Below, piece after piece: positions 6,732-15,140 of a stretch of 20,391 nt of DNA (position 1 is the first letter of the stretch; each line of letters opens with the position of its first letter). The notes under the pieces are model-generated. The model did not search any database. It worked only from the letters and a program-made list of their open reading frames with translations, and was not told the origin of the DNA. A program made the position numbers and the translations under genes. Source of the stretch: CAWKAV01 sp963847735 (GTDB lineage Bacteria > Desulfobacterota > Desulfuromonadia > Desulfuromonadales > BM103); contig CAWKAV010000023.1 of NCBI GenBank assembly GCA_963847735.1, positions 1-20,391 on the forward strand, written 5' to 3'.

Positions 6732-8744
6732 ATGAAGCTAAAGATGGGAAAAACGGCCTACGATGTTTGCTACTTGTTTTGCGTCACGTTATTTTCACTA
6801 TTAATGTTTGCTGCTTTGCGTTGTTTGTTGCTGATCAGAAACAATGAACTGCTTGAAGGCGTTCCCGGTTCAGACCTTGCCGTTTCCTTCCTGATCGGAG
6901 CAAGATTTGATCTGATTATAGTCTGTTATCTTCTCTTCCCGCTCGCCATCGCACTGGCGTTACCAAATGGCCTGGGAAAAAGAACGATGGCCTTTCTGTG
7001 GTTGATGCCAGCCTCTGCAATAACCATATTCCTGGGCGTTGTCGAACTGGACTTTTACCATGAATTTCACAATCGCCTGAACAGTATCGCCTTTCATTAT
7101 TTACAAGAAGATGCCGCCACGGTAAGCAGCATGATCTGGAATGGTTTTCCTGTCGTTCGCTACCTGCTCCTGTGGGCCGTTCTGGTGGGAATCTATATTT
7201 ATGCCCTAAAATTCATTGCGAAACTGACCACCCCCGATGTCGTGAAACCCACTCCATTCCTGCTAAGAATGTCCACAACGGTTTTGGTCTTGGCGCTGTT
7301 GGTCATCGGTTCCAGGGGTGCAACAATCCGGTCGGGTCCCCCCCTGCGTTGGGGAGATGCTTTTCACAGCCCTCATCTGTTTGCCAACCATCTGGCTTTA
7401 AACGGGACCTTTACGATTATAAAAGCGGCAGAGAACGCATCCAATGAAGCCAAGGGGGAGAAATGGTTAAGCTCGTACCCCGCAGGAGAAGCCCTGGAGA
7501 CAACCAGGCAAATGATCTTAACCGAAAGAGATGTTTTACTTAGACCAGAGACACGCAAAATCTTACGCAGATCCCAGCCGCAAACGTCTCCTGTTAACAA
7601 CAACATAAAGAATGTCGTCGTTATTTTAATGGAAAGCTTCAGTGGCAAATTTGTTGGTGCCCTGGGCCATGATTACGGCATAACTCCAGAATTTGACAAA
7701 ATTGCCAAAGAGGGGTTGCTGTTCGAGAAATTTTTCTCCAATGGCACCCATACCCACCAGGGTGTCTTTGCGACTTTCGCAAGCTTCCCCAATCTCCCCG
7801 GATTTGAATACCTGATGCAACAACCGCAAGGGGGGAACGCCTTCTCAGGCTTGCCGGCCTTATTGAAAAGGGAAAAGTTCAACGACGTTTATATCTACAA
7901 CGGGGATTTTACCTGGGATAACCAGGAGGGGTTTTTCCGCAACCAGGGCCTAACCAATTTTGTCGGCCGTCACGATTATGTCAACCCCAAGTTCCAGGAC
8001 CGAACCTGGGGGGTTTCCGACGAAGACATGTTCTCCAGGGCCGTTGAGGAACTGGACAAAATAGACTCCGCGCAACCCTTCTTTGCCATGGTGCAGACAT
8101 TGTCCAATCATACACCCTATGCATTGCCGGAGAGCCTGCCCGTTCCAGCAGTGACTGACATGGGTGAATATTCAGAACATTTAACCGCAATGAGATATTC
8201 AGACTGGGCATTGGGAGAGTTTTTTAAAGCCATCAGACACAAACCTTTTTACGATGAAACGCTCTTCGTAATTCTCGGGGACCATGGCTTTGGCGTAAAG
8301 CCGCAGATCTCTGATATCGACCTGCTGAGGTTTCACGTCCCCTTGCTTTTAATTGCCCCCGGACTGACGCAGGAATTTGGTCAAAGCATAACAACTGTTG
8401 CAACCCAGGTGGATGTTATCCCCACGATACTCGGTTTACTTGGCAAACCGTTTACCCACCAGTCCTGGGGTAGGGATATCCTCGCGCTGGACCCATCTGA
8501 TGAAGGGTTTGGAATTATAAAACCGTCAGGGAGCGACCAGACCGTTGCCATGTTGAGAGGGGATACGATCCTGGTCAAACAGCCTGATGTTCAAGCGAGG
8601 TTGGGTCGTTACACGCTAAAACCGGAACCGGCGTATCAGGCGATTGACGACGTTCAATTAAAAGAGCGTATGACCAAAGAATTATTAAGTTATATAGAAA
8701 CCGCTTTGTATGCCTTGCATGAAAATCAAAGTGGACTCGAATAA
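6732..8744 (+). CDS. LtaS/OpgB-like sulfatase-fold phosphoglycerol transferase
   Basis: A 670-residue membrane enzyme. Residues 1-195 hold about five transmembrane helices. After a linker, the extracytoplasmic sulfatase/alkaline-phosphatase fold runs from about 293. Likely metal and catalytic residues are E301 (VVVILMESFSG), a threonine nucleophile in NGTHTHQG (T341, or T339), H460 (SNHTPY) and D517-H518 (VILGDHGFG). LtaS-type enzymes transfer glycerol phosphate from phosphatidylglycerol onto a polymer or glycan. In Gram-negatives the relatives (OpgB/MdoB and LTA synthase family proteins) decorate periplasmic glucans or envelope glycans. The ATG has AAGGGA about 7 nt upstream. The gene stands alone, divergent from the methyltransferase/EptA operon and convergent with the AOR gene. 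Its proximity to another phospholipid-headgroup transferase suggests envelope decoration, but the acceptor is unknown. It looks more AT-rich than the EptA operon, so it may have a separate origin. Confidence 0.85.
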   Translation: MKLKMGKTAYDVCYLFCVTLFSLLMFAALRCLLLIRNNELLEGVPGSDLAVSFLIGARFDLIIVCYLLFPLAIALALPNGLGKRTMAFLWLMPASAITIFLGVVELDFYHEFHNRLNSIAFHYLQEDAATVSSMIWNGFPVVRYLLLWAVLVGIYIYALKFIAKLTTPDVVKPTPFLLRMSTTVLVLALLVIGSRGATIRSGPPLRWGDAFHSPHLFANHLALNGTFTIIKAAENASNEAKGEKWLSSYPAGEALETTRQMILTERDVLLRPETRKILRRSQPQTSPVNNNIKNVVVILMESFSGKFVGALGHDYGITPEFDKIAKEGLLFEKFFSNGTHTHQGVFATFASFPNLPGFEYLMQQPQGGNAFSGLPALLKREKFNDVYIYNGDFTWDNQEGFFRNQGLTNFVGRHDYVNPKFQDRTWGVSDEDMFSRAVEELDKIDSAQPFFAMVQTLSNHTPYALPESLPVPAVTDMGEYSEHLTAMRYSDWALGEFFKAIRHKPFYDETLFVILGDHGFGVKPQISDIDLLRFHVPLLLIAPGLTQEFGQSITTVATQVDVIPTILGLLGKPFTHQSWGRDILALDPSDEGFGIIKPSGSDQTVAMLRGDTILVKQPDVQARLGRYTLKPEPAYQAIDDVQLKERMTKELLSYIETALYALHENQSGLE

Positions 8745-8811
8745 CGCCTGGCGAAAAACCATATCCTGAAGGTTTCACGGGTTTGCGGACACTCCTGGGA
8801 GTCGCCAGTCA

Positions 8812-8916
8812 TTATCCCTCGCACTCAGTGCCAACCGAACGTCTTGACGCCAAGACCACCAGCCCGGCAACGGCCAGCAACATTTCAGCGACCAACACCC
8901 TTGTGAAACACCCCAT
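8812..8916 (-). pseudogene. possible C-terminal remnant of a membrane protein
   Basis: A 34-codon minus-strand frame includes the hydrophobic run RVLVAEMLLAVAGLVVLASR, like the last helix of a transporter, then a short polar tail and TAA. It is preceded in frame by TGA and has no ribosome-binding site. It lies in the gap between the convergent LtaS-like and AOR genes. I see no clear terminator hairpin in 8745-8941. Chance cannot be excluded. Confidence 0.2.
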
Positions 8917-8941
8917 TATTCAAAAACATTAAGCGCCATAT

Positions 8942-10780
8942 TTAGTCCAACAAGCCCACAAGCTCCGGTTCAAAAATCTCCCAAACTCTCTTTTCCAACT
9001 TTTGAATAAATTCCGCGCTGGTAATATTTGGCAGCATAATATTTTGATTCGGGTTATCGGACACCTCGGCAGGCAGGCAAAACTCTGCTTTGGTGTAGCC
9101 CTGACGGAATTCCAGAGCCAGGCCGAGCAGAAAGGCCCGACGTACAGCAGCCCGGATATCTTCAGTGTTGACCTCCAGGTTGAATTCACTCTTTAGACAG
9201 TCGACAACCATTTGGGTACCGATGCCCTTGGTAATGTCGAAAAACTTGCAGAGACCGATCATGTCAAAACCGACAATGTGCAGCTTATCTTCGGTGATCC
9301 CTTTAACCCAGGAGTCAATATCTGACTTCCCCTCACGGGTCAGCAACCCGTAGGTGCCCATCGACATATGACCACCAGCGATTGCCCAAGCATAGCCGGG
9401 GTTGGTTTCCGGCTGGTACGCAGCGATCTCCAGTCCCTTGACATGGTAGGCGTAGCTAGTTTCGTCCAGACCTTGTGACAGGCGCATGGAGCCTCTGCCG
9501 ATTTCCGGCAGTTTCCCTTCACCCGCTTGAATGATTAGTTCACGGATCTTTTCATAATCACCAAAGGTCGCACCATTGAGAATCGTCGCGTCCGGATGCC
9601 TTTCGTTGTAGGACAACACATAAGAGACGGTAACACCCAGAGAGATGGCGTCCATCCCGTAGTTATCGGCTAACTTAATCAGTCGCGCGGCCTGGCCGGC
9701 ATCGTGGATGCCGAGGTTGGTGCTGAGCAGATTGAGCGGCTCGTAATCGAACTTGGCCAGGAACTCGCCCTTGCTGCCGTCGGTGTTCTTCTCGGAGACA
9801 TTATTGTGACAAGTGATGCCGCAACGGTAACAGGCCTGCGATTGGATATCGTATTCTTTTTCAACATTTTCGCGAAACAGCCGTTCTGGCAGATCATTGC
9901 CTTGCGGACGGAAATTATTAATCGGAACGGCATGGAATTCCTGTAGCACGTCATAAGCCGCCCAAGTCCCCCCGCCGCCGCCACGACTTATCGGTTGAAT
10001 CCGGGCCGAACCTCCCCCCTTGATGACGTTGACATTAACTTTTTTGACCGCCTCTGTTAAGGGTTTCATCTTGTCGTTGCTTTGCGCCACCAGGGCAAGG
10101 ATGTTCTTATAGCCCATCAGGCTGCCCATACCGCCTCGTCCAGCGAACCGACACTTGTCCTCACGCTCTCTGAGCTGGTTTTCTGTGGAAAGCGCCACGG
10201 CGCCCATGAAGTTGTTCTGCCAATGCTCCCCGGCCTGGCCAATGGAGGCAAAATGGGCGTCAGGGTATTTTGTTTGCAAAGCCATGATCTTGTCGTGAGT
10301 CGATAGACCGAGCAAATGCTCAGCAGGCTTTAATTCAACTTGCGGTCCTGTGTCTGTCTCGCTTATCACCACATAGACCGGTTGCTCCGAACGATTCTCG
10401 AAAATCAGTTCGTCCAGACCGGTCCATTTAAACTTTGCGCCAAACTTGCCGCTGCCGGTCGACCACATGGCGGCAGGAAGACCGACTTTGGAACCCTTGA
10501 TAGGGCTATAACCAGAGAAGTAGGTGCGCATGCCGGTCATGGCACTGCTGCCAGTCAGCAGACCGGTGTTGACGATCAATGGATTCTCGTCACAATAGGC
10601 GTTCTTTATCTTTCGCTTAGCCAGATCCTGAAATGAGCGGCCAAAGCCACCGAGGACATCTTCCAGGTTACGACAGGGGACTTCTTCTATGCTCTGGACG
10701 CCCGAGTTCAAATCAACCGTACAACGTTTATATAGAACACTTGAAGGTTCTGCTGCGGGGTCTGTTGTTAAAAACTTCAT
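8942..10780 (-). CDS. tungsten-type aldehyde:ferredoxin oxidoreductase
   Basis: A 612-residue member of the AOR family, close to the usual length (about 605). These enzymes oxidise aldehydes to carboxylic acids in the cytoplasm and reduce ferredoxin, using a bis-pyranopterin tungsten centre and one [4Fe-4S] cluster. The cluster ligands are visible as C317-x2-C320-x3-C324 plus C511 (DMIGLCKFF), the pattern of classical AOR. The glycine-rich pterin-binding segment is GRGGMGSLMGYKNILAL (214-230). The N-terminal domain spans roughly 1-210. The ATG has a strong AAGGAG site about 8 nt upstream. It is the last gene of the leftward cluster, 63 bp after the MoaD-like gene. The adjacent GabT-like aminotransferase suggests a semialdehyde substrate. 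No separate NAD(P)H-linked oxidoreductase subunit is present here. BamB of benzoyl-CoA reductase is a distant relative, but no other Bam genes are here. The metal is inferred from family membership. Confidence 0.92.
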   Translation of the reverse strand: MKFLTTDPAAEPSSVLYKRCTVDLNSGVQSIEEVPCRNLEDVLGGFGRSFQDLAKRKIKNAYCDENPLIVNTGLLTGSSAMTGMRTYFSGYSPIKGSKVGLPAAMWSTGSGKFGAKFKWTGLDELIFENRSEQPVYVVISETDTGPQVELKPAEHLLGLSTHDKIMALQTKYPDAHFASIGQAGEHWQNNFMGAVALSTENQLREREDKCRFAGRGGMGSLMGYKNILALVAQSNDKMKPLTEAVKKVNVNVIKGGGSARIQPISRGGGGGTWAAYDVLQEFHAVPINNFRPQGNDLPERLFRENVEKEYDIQSQACYRCGITCHNNVSEKNTDGSKGEFLAKFDYEPLNLLSTNLGIHDAGQAARLIKLADNYGMDAISLGVTVSYVLSYNERHPDATILNGATFGDYEKIRELIIQAGEGKLPEIGRGSMRLSQGLDETSYAYHVKGLEIAAYQPETNPGYAWAIAGGHMSMGTYGLLTREGKSDIDSWVKGITEDKLHIVGFDMIGLCKFFDITKGIGTQMVVDCLKSEFNLEVNTEDIRAAVRRAFLLGLALEFRQGYTKAEFCLPAEVSDNPNQNIMLPNITSAEFIQKLEKRVWEIFEPELVGLLD

Positions 10781-10843
10781 CGATCCTTCTCCTTACATCA
10801 AACACAAAAAAGATTGCACATCAGGCCACGAAAACGAAGTTCC

Positions 10844-11068
10844 TCAACCACCATCCAGGAGAGGAAGTATCGACAGCGAATCAGCATCCTTGAGGAGATC
10901 TTGTTCATCAGCATGCACACCATTGATAAGGATGATGCCAAGGACATCTTTAGGCAGCTTGAGGTTTTCAATGACCTCAACAACCCTGGTTCCGGAGGGA
11001 TACTCCAAAAGCTCCTCCTTAAATCTGCCGATGCGAAACAAGCCGACCAGTTTAACTTTGATCTTCAT
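10844..11068 (-). CDS. MoaD/ThiS-like beta-grasp protein
   Basis: A 74-residue protein beginning MKIKVKLVGLFRIGRF and ending in DGG. The double glycine at the C-terminus is the signature of MoaD/ThiS ubiquitin-like sulfur carriers, which become thiocarboxylated for pterin dithiolene (or thiazole) synthesis. Genes of this type commonly accompany tungsten AORs and are thought to serve their cofactor. That role fits here, as the AOR gene follows after 63 bp. The start at 11068 matches the fold's first strand and has AAGG 9 nt upstream. An upstream in-frame ATG at 11146 would add 26 residues without family resemblance; the GGGAGGAG next to it is too close for normal spacing, although a TTG two codons later would be well placed. 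Confidence 0.85.
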   Translation of the reverse strand: MKIKVKLVGLFRIGRFKEELLEYPSGTRVVEVIENLKLPKDVLGIILINGVHADEQDLLKDADSLSILPLLDGG

Positions 11069-11162
11069 TTTCAGAGGCCTTACATCTCTCTTTGATTGAA
11101 AGAGGCTTCCCGGTTTCCTGTACCAGCACAAGCATACCAAAGACATCTCCTCCCTGAAAACA

Positions 11163-11193
11163 GAATGAGTGCATGATTATCACGCACCCATTC
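11163..11193 (-). terminator. long hairpin between gabT-like and MoaD-like genes
   Basis: In the minus-strand RNA this folds as a 15-bp stem with two G-U pairs (GAATGGGTGCGTGAT against ATCATGCACTCATTC) and a minimal loop. A short TGTTTTC follows, which is a weak U tract. It lies in the 207-bp gap between the aminotransferase and MoaD-like genes. It may be a partial terminator, an mRNA-stabilising end, or a DNA operator. Confidence 0.4.
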
Positions 11194-11275
11194 ACAAACG
11201 TCTTTCAAAGAGGCACTACGGACCGACTGCCACAACTATGCGGTCGCCTGAAGTTTGGATATTCACGGGGCACTC

Positions 11276-12553
11276 TTAGCCGACTTCGAGTAGCGTTTTC
11301 TCCAGGAGAGCCAGGCCCTCCTCCAACTGCTGGTCCTTGATGGTTAATGGCGTCAGCAGGCGAATGGTGTTACCGAAGATGCCGCAGGAGATCAGAATCA
11401 AGCCATTTTCGAGTGCCTTGCTGGTGATCTCCTTGACCTTATCGGCATCAGGGCTATGGCCACCACGTTCCTTGACCATTTCGAAGGCAACCATAGCGCC
11501 CAAGCCCCTGATATCACCTATGGGTGGGGCTTCGCTACGCTCTTTTATCGCCCGTATGCGCTCAACCATCCTTGCGCCAATAGTGATGCTGCGTTCGCAA
11601 AGCTGCTCTTCCTCTATGACATCGAGGACAGCATGGGCAGCGGCACAACCCAGGGGGCTGCCGCCGTAGGTGCCGCCAAGACCGCCAGGTTCCGGCGAAT
11701 CCATAATTTTTGCCTTGCCGATGACTCCCGAGAGGGGAAAGCCGCCCGCCAAAGACTTGGCTACGGTCATCAAGTCCGGCTCAATATCAAAATATTCCGT
11801 GGCGAACAACTTACCGGTACGGGCAAAGCCGGTCTGAACTTCATCGCAGATCAACAAGATGCCGTGTTTGTCGCAGAGTCGACGTAAAGCGTGCATGAAC
11901 TCTTTAGGGGCAATATAAAAACCACCCTCACCCTGAACTGGTTCGAGGACGATTGCCGCGACCTGATCGGCTTCAACATCGGCTTTGAAGATGCGTTCCA
12001 GCGCATCAAGGCTGTCTTGTACGCTGACCCCGTGATGTTTGATCGGGAAAGGGGCATGGTAAAGTGAGGCCGGGAAAGGGCCGAAACCGGCCTTGTAAGG
12101 CACAACCTTACCGGTCATTCCCATGGTCAACATGGACCGTCCGTGAAAACCTCCAACAAAGGAGATGACTGCCGGGCGTTTGGTATAATGCCGGGCAATC
12201 TTGACAGCATTCTCCACAGCCTCGGCTCCGGTGGTCATAAAAAGGGTCTTTGCGTGGCTGATCGGTGCGAGTTTGTTGAGCCTTTCAGCGAGGGCAATAT
12301 AGGTCTCATACGGCACCACCTGGAAGGCGGTATGCACAAAGGCCTCGCACTGTTTTGCCACAGCAGCCATGACCTTTGGATGGCGATGCCCGGTATTGCA
12401 GACCGCAATCCCTGCAGCAAAATCGATGTAACGTTTCCCCTCGGCATCCCATATTTCGGCGTTTTCTGCCTTAACCGCAAAGACTGGTGTGGCAGAAGCG
12501 ACACCCCTCGGAACCGAGACGTTACGGCGTGTGTTTAGTTCAATGTTCGACAT
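11276..12553 (-). CDS. gabT: GabT-like class III (omega-amino acid) aminotransferase
   Basis: A 425-residue PLP enzyme of fold type I that aligns along its whole length with E. coli GabT as I recall it (RAEN/KAEN, GGIAV/AGIAV, NTGH, GSEAVENAVKIAR, EPVQGEGGF, GGLGGTY). PLP-binding K266 (VAKSLAGGFPLSG), D237 and Q240 (CDEVQTG) occupy the expected places, and I49 and V239 correspond to the pocket residues I50 and V241 of E. coli GabT. It should transfer the amino group of GABA, or of 5-aminovalerate or a similar omega-amino acid, to 2-oxoglutarate, giving a semialdehyde and glutamate. The start has AAGGAAGGA upstream at slightly long spacing. It lies 73 bp downstream of livF on the same strand, probably in one operon with the importer. 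The nearby AOR is a candidate for the next step; no NAD-linked semialdehyde dehydrogenase is seen in the window. The exact substrate is not proven. Confidence 0.85.
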   Translation of the reverse strand: MSNIELNTRRNVSVPRGVASATPVFAVKAENAEIWDAEGKRYIDFAAGIAVCNTGHRHPKVMAAVAKQCEAFVHTAFQVVPYETYIALAERLNKLAPISHAKTLFMTTGAEAVENAVKIARHYTKRPAVISFVGGFHGRSMLTMGMTGKVVPYKAGFGPFPASLYHAPFPIKHHGVSVQDSLDALERIFKADVEADQVAAIVLEPVQGEGGFYIAPKEFMHALRRLCDKHGILLICDEVQTGFARTGKLFATEYFDIEPDLMTVAKSLAGGFPLSGVIGKAKIMDSPEPGGLGGTYGGSPLGCAAAHAVLDVIEEEQLCERSITIGARMVERIRAIKERSEAPPIGDIRGLGAMVAFEMVKERGGHSPDADKVKEITSKALENGLILISCGIFGNTIRLLTPLTIKDQQLEEGLALLEKTLLEVG

Positions 12554-12626
12554 AATAGTGTGATCCTTCCTTTGTTTGTCTCAAGTCTACTCTAGTTAAT
12601 CATACAGACGGCACTCTGAAGAGTTG

Positions 12627-13340
12627 TTACAAACCCAAAAACGCGGTTTTGATATGCGGATCGGCCATTAGTTCCTCGCTGGTCCCCTCCAGCACGATCT
12701 GTCCCTGCTCCATAACATAGGCCCGGTCGCTGATAGCCAGTGAATTCACAACATCCTGCTCCACAAGAATGATAGTGGTTCCGTAGTTTTCGGCAATCTT
12801 TTTTATCGCCGCGAAAATATCTTTCTTCAGCACAGGGGCCAAACCAAGAGAAGGCTCATCCAACATTAGAATCCTCGGTTGCGCCATGAGACCGCGACCG
12901 ATAGCAACCATCTGCTGCTCGCCACCGCTCAAAGTCCCGGCCAATTGTTTCTCCCGTTCTTTAAGTCTCGGGAACAGCGCGTGGACCTCTCCAAGGTTTT
13001 TTGTGAAATCAACTTCCGCACGTTTGCTGTAAGCACCCATTTCAAGGTTTTCATAAACAGTCATCAGTGAAAAAAGTCGACGCCCTTCCGGGACATGAAT
13101 CAAAGCTTCTTCGACAATTTCATCAGGAGAACATTTATGGATCGGCTTGTCGGCAAACTCAACTTTGCCGGAACTGGGCTTGATCAATCCGGAGATCGTT
13201 TTTAAAAGAGTCGATTTACCCGCTCCATTTGAACCAATTATGCTGACAATTTCTCCTTCATTAACGTGCAGAGAAAGGTCAAACAAAACCTGAATCTCGC
13301 CATAACCAGCACTTATATTCTCAATGTTGAGTAGCGACAT
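12627..13340 (-). CDS. livF: HAAT-family ABC transporter ATPase LivF
   Basis: A 237-residue ATP-binding subunit. Walker A is GSNGAGKST (36-44), the signature is a canonical LSGGEQQ (137-143), Walker B is ILMLDEP (157-163) and the switch histidine region is replaced by IILVEQD, as usual in LivF. With LivG it powers the LivHM permease from the cytoplasm. An in-frame start at 13433 exists, but ATG 13340 is chosen because the family's N-terminus (MSLLNIENISAGYG) begins there and GGGAG lies 6 nt upstream. It overlaps the 3' end of livG by 20 bp, so the two are translationally coupled. Confidence 0.93.
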   Translation of the reverse strand: MSLLNIENISAGYGEIQVLFDLSLHVNEGEIVSIIGSNGAGKSTLLKTISGLIKPSSGKVEFADKPIHKCSPDEIVEEALIHVPEGRRLFSLMTVYENLEMGAYSKRAEVDFTKNLGEVHALFPRLKEREKQLAGTLSGGEQQMVAIGRGLMAQPRILMLDEPSLGLAPVLKKDIFAAIKKIAENYGTTIILVEQDVVNSLAISDRAYVMEQGQIVLEGTSEELMADPHIKTAFLGL

Positions 13341-14052
13341 ATGCATCTCCCAGATAAGCTTTGATGACTTCTTCGTCAGAGACCACGTCGTGCGGAGTCC
13401 CCTCCGCGATCTTTTTGCCAAAGTTGACAACATAAATCTTTTCAGAAAGATTCATAATTGCCTGCATAATGTGCTCGACAATGATAATAGTCACACCAGT
13501 TTCATTGATTTTCCTGATAATCGGCAGCATGTCGGTGACCTCCGAAGGTCTCAGGCCTGCCATGACTTCATCCAGGAGTAACAGCTTCGGCCTGGTCGCA
13601 AGGGCTCGGGCCAATTCCAGCTTTTTCCTTTCCGGAAGGGTCAGGCTCTTTGACACGATGTCTTTTTTATTCTCAAGGCCTAAAAACTTTAGAACTTCAA
13701 GCGCATTGTGTTCCGCTTCATGGAGATGTTTGGTCTGGGCGAATGCACCAACCATGGTGTTGTAAAGAACGGACTTGCTCGCAAAGGGTTTAACGACCTG
13801 AAAGGTCCTGGTAATACCTAGTTGGCAAATTTCGTAGGGTTTTTTCCCGGCCACTTCGAGGCCATCAAACAGGATACTTCCCTTGCTTGGCGGTAAAGCC
13901 CCTGCGATACAATTAAAGAGAGTCGTCTTGCCCGCACCGTTGGGGCCGATAACCCCGACGATCTGCCCCTCCTCGACACTCATACTGACCTCGTTGACTG
14001 CGATCAAGCCGCTGAATCTTTTGGTCACACTATTTACTTCGAGCAACGCCAT
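13321..14052 (-). CDS. livG: HAAT-family ABC transporter ATPase LivG
   Basis: A 243-residue ATP-binding subunit. Walker A is GPNGAGKTT (36-44) and Walker B LLLLDE (157-162), with the catalytic glutamate E162 present. The signature position reads LTLPERKKLELARAL in place of LSGGQ or LAYGQ, and Walker B is followed by VMAGL rather than PAAGL. I recall similar forms in other LivG-like proteins, so this is probably a subfamily trait and not damage. The ATG has AGGAG about 8 nt upstream and lies 4 bp after the livM stop, within a tight livHMGF run. Confidence 0.93.
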   Translation of the reverse strand: MALLEVNSVTKRFSGLIAVNEVSMSVEEGQIVGVIGPNGAGKTTLFNCIAGALPPSKGSILFDGLEVAGKKPYEICQLGITRTFQVVKPFASKSVLYNTMVGAFAQTKHLHEAEHNALEVLKFLGLENKKDIVSKSLTLPERKKLELARALATRPKLLLLDEVMAGLRPSEVTDMLPIIRKINETGVTIIIVEHIMQAIMNLSEKIYVVNFGKKIAEGTPHDVVSDEEVIKAYLGDAYVATQH

Positions 14053-14056
14053 AAAA

Positions 14057-15100
14057 CTACTCCTGTCCGGATGATGGATTTGAAGGATCTGCCTCTTTTT
14101 CCCGTCCAGGCTTTTTAATAAACCTGTCGATCAACTGCTTGATTGGTTCGACCAGACCCTTGGGGTAGTAGCGCATCACCACAATCAACACCAGACCGAA
14201 AATAACCAGATGCAGCCCTGGGAGTGAGGAACCAAGATAAATCCGCGTCAGTTCACTCACCGGCCGCAACAGCAGCGCACCCAGGACCGGACCGAGAATA
14301 GTGCCACGACCACCGATCAGTGCGATAAAGGCGATCTCGAAGGAAAGATCGAGGCCCATAATTGATTTCGGGTAGAAATAGAGCATCAGTTGCGCGTAAA
14401 AGGTGCCGCCGAGGGCAGCCAGAAAACAGCTGATGACCATTGCGATCAACTTGTACCGAGCGACCTTGATCCCCAGCGCTTCTGCCGCCTCGGGCTCTTC
14501 ACCACCGGCCGCCAGATAGTAGCCGATTTTGGAGTTCATCACGAAATAGGTCAGCAGTAAAACCAGCAGCAACATGATCAGAATAATGTAGTAATAAGGC
14601 GCCTTGCTGCCGAACTGAAAATCCACAAAGGAGCTTTCCACCAGTTGAATCGAAATTCCGCTTGGCCCGTTGATCTTAAAAGGCCCGACCTGGTTGACAT
14701 TTTCAAACAACACCCGCATCCCTTCGCCAACGGCAATCGTCGCAAGGGCAAAGTAGGCTCCGCGCAGCTTGAGGGTCGGCAGACCGATAATTACACCGAC
14801 CAAAGCCGCCAACAGACCACCAACGATCATGCCGAACCAGGGGCTGATGCCGAAAGTTTGAAACAGCACTGTCGAGGTATAGGCCCCGAGGCCGATAAAT
14901 GCAGAATGGCCCAGCGGCAAAACCCCGGCAAAGCCACCGACGAAATTCCAGGTTGAGGTAAAGTAGGCGTACAGAATAATCAGGATGAATATCTGCATCA
15001 GTGCCGGGCTGGTCACGACCAGTGGCAGAAGAAACAGGGCGCCGAGCAGTAGCGCAGTTAAAATCAAAATAATCGGTTTTTGGTTCAACAACTGCTTCAT
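14057..15100 (-). CDS. livM: HAAT-family ABC permease LivM
   Basis: A 347-residue inner-membrane permease of the BPD_transp_2 family with about nine or ten hydrophobic segments. Typical family stretches are YFTSTWNFVGGFAGVLPLGH, the EAA-like region (EPEAAEALGIKVARYKL) and the late FIALIGGRGTILGP motif. The C-terminal tail is charged and cytoplasmic. It pairs with LivH to form the translocation path. The start has GGGAGA upstream, and the gap to livH is 40 bp. Confidence 0.93.
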   Translation of the reverse strand: MKQLLNQKPIILILTALLLGALFLLPLVVTSPALMQIFILIILYAYFTSTWNFVGGFAGVLPLGHSAFIGLGAYTSTVLFQTFGISPWFGMIVGGLLAALVGVIIGLPTLKLRGAYFALATIAVGEGMRVLFENVNQVGPFKINGPSGISIQLVESSFVDFQFGSKAPYYYIILIMLLLVLLLTYFVMNSKIGYYLAAGGEEPEAAEALGIKVARYKLIAMVISCFLAALGGTFYAQLMLYFYPKSIMGLDLSFEIAFIALIGGRGTILGPVLGALLLRPVSELTRIYLGSSLPGLHLVIFGLVLIVVMRYYPKGLVEPIKQLIDRFIKKPGREKEADPSNPSSGQE

Positions 15101-15140
15101 TATCGTTCTCTCCCGTCCCGGAGTTAAGTGCTGATTCAGG

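Noticed and set aside
8785..8805. Inverted repeat ACTCCTGGGAGT as a terminator for the convergent genes
   Set aside because: The stem is only 4-5 bp with a tiny loop and no T tract on either strand.
13741..13780. Possible damage to LivG (non-canonical LTLPER signature at residues 137-142, coding positions about 13630-13645)
   Set aside because: The frame is intact, Walker A, Walker B and the catalytic glutamate are present, and I recall this form in other LivG-like proteins. It is treated as a subfamily trait.
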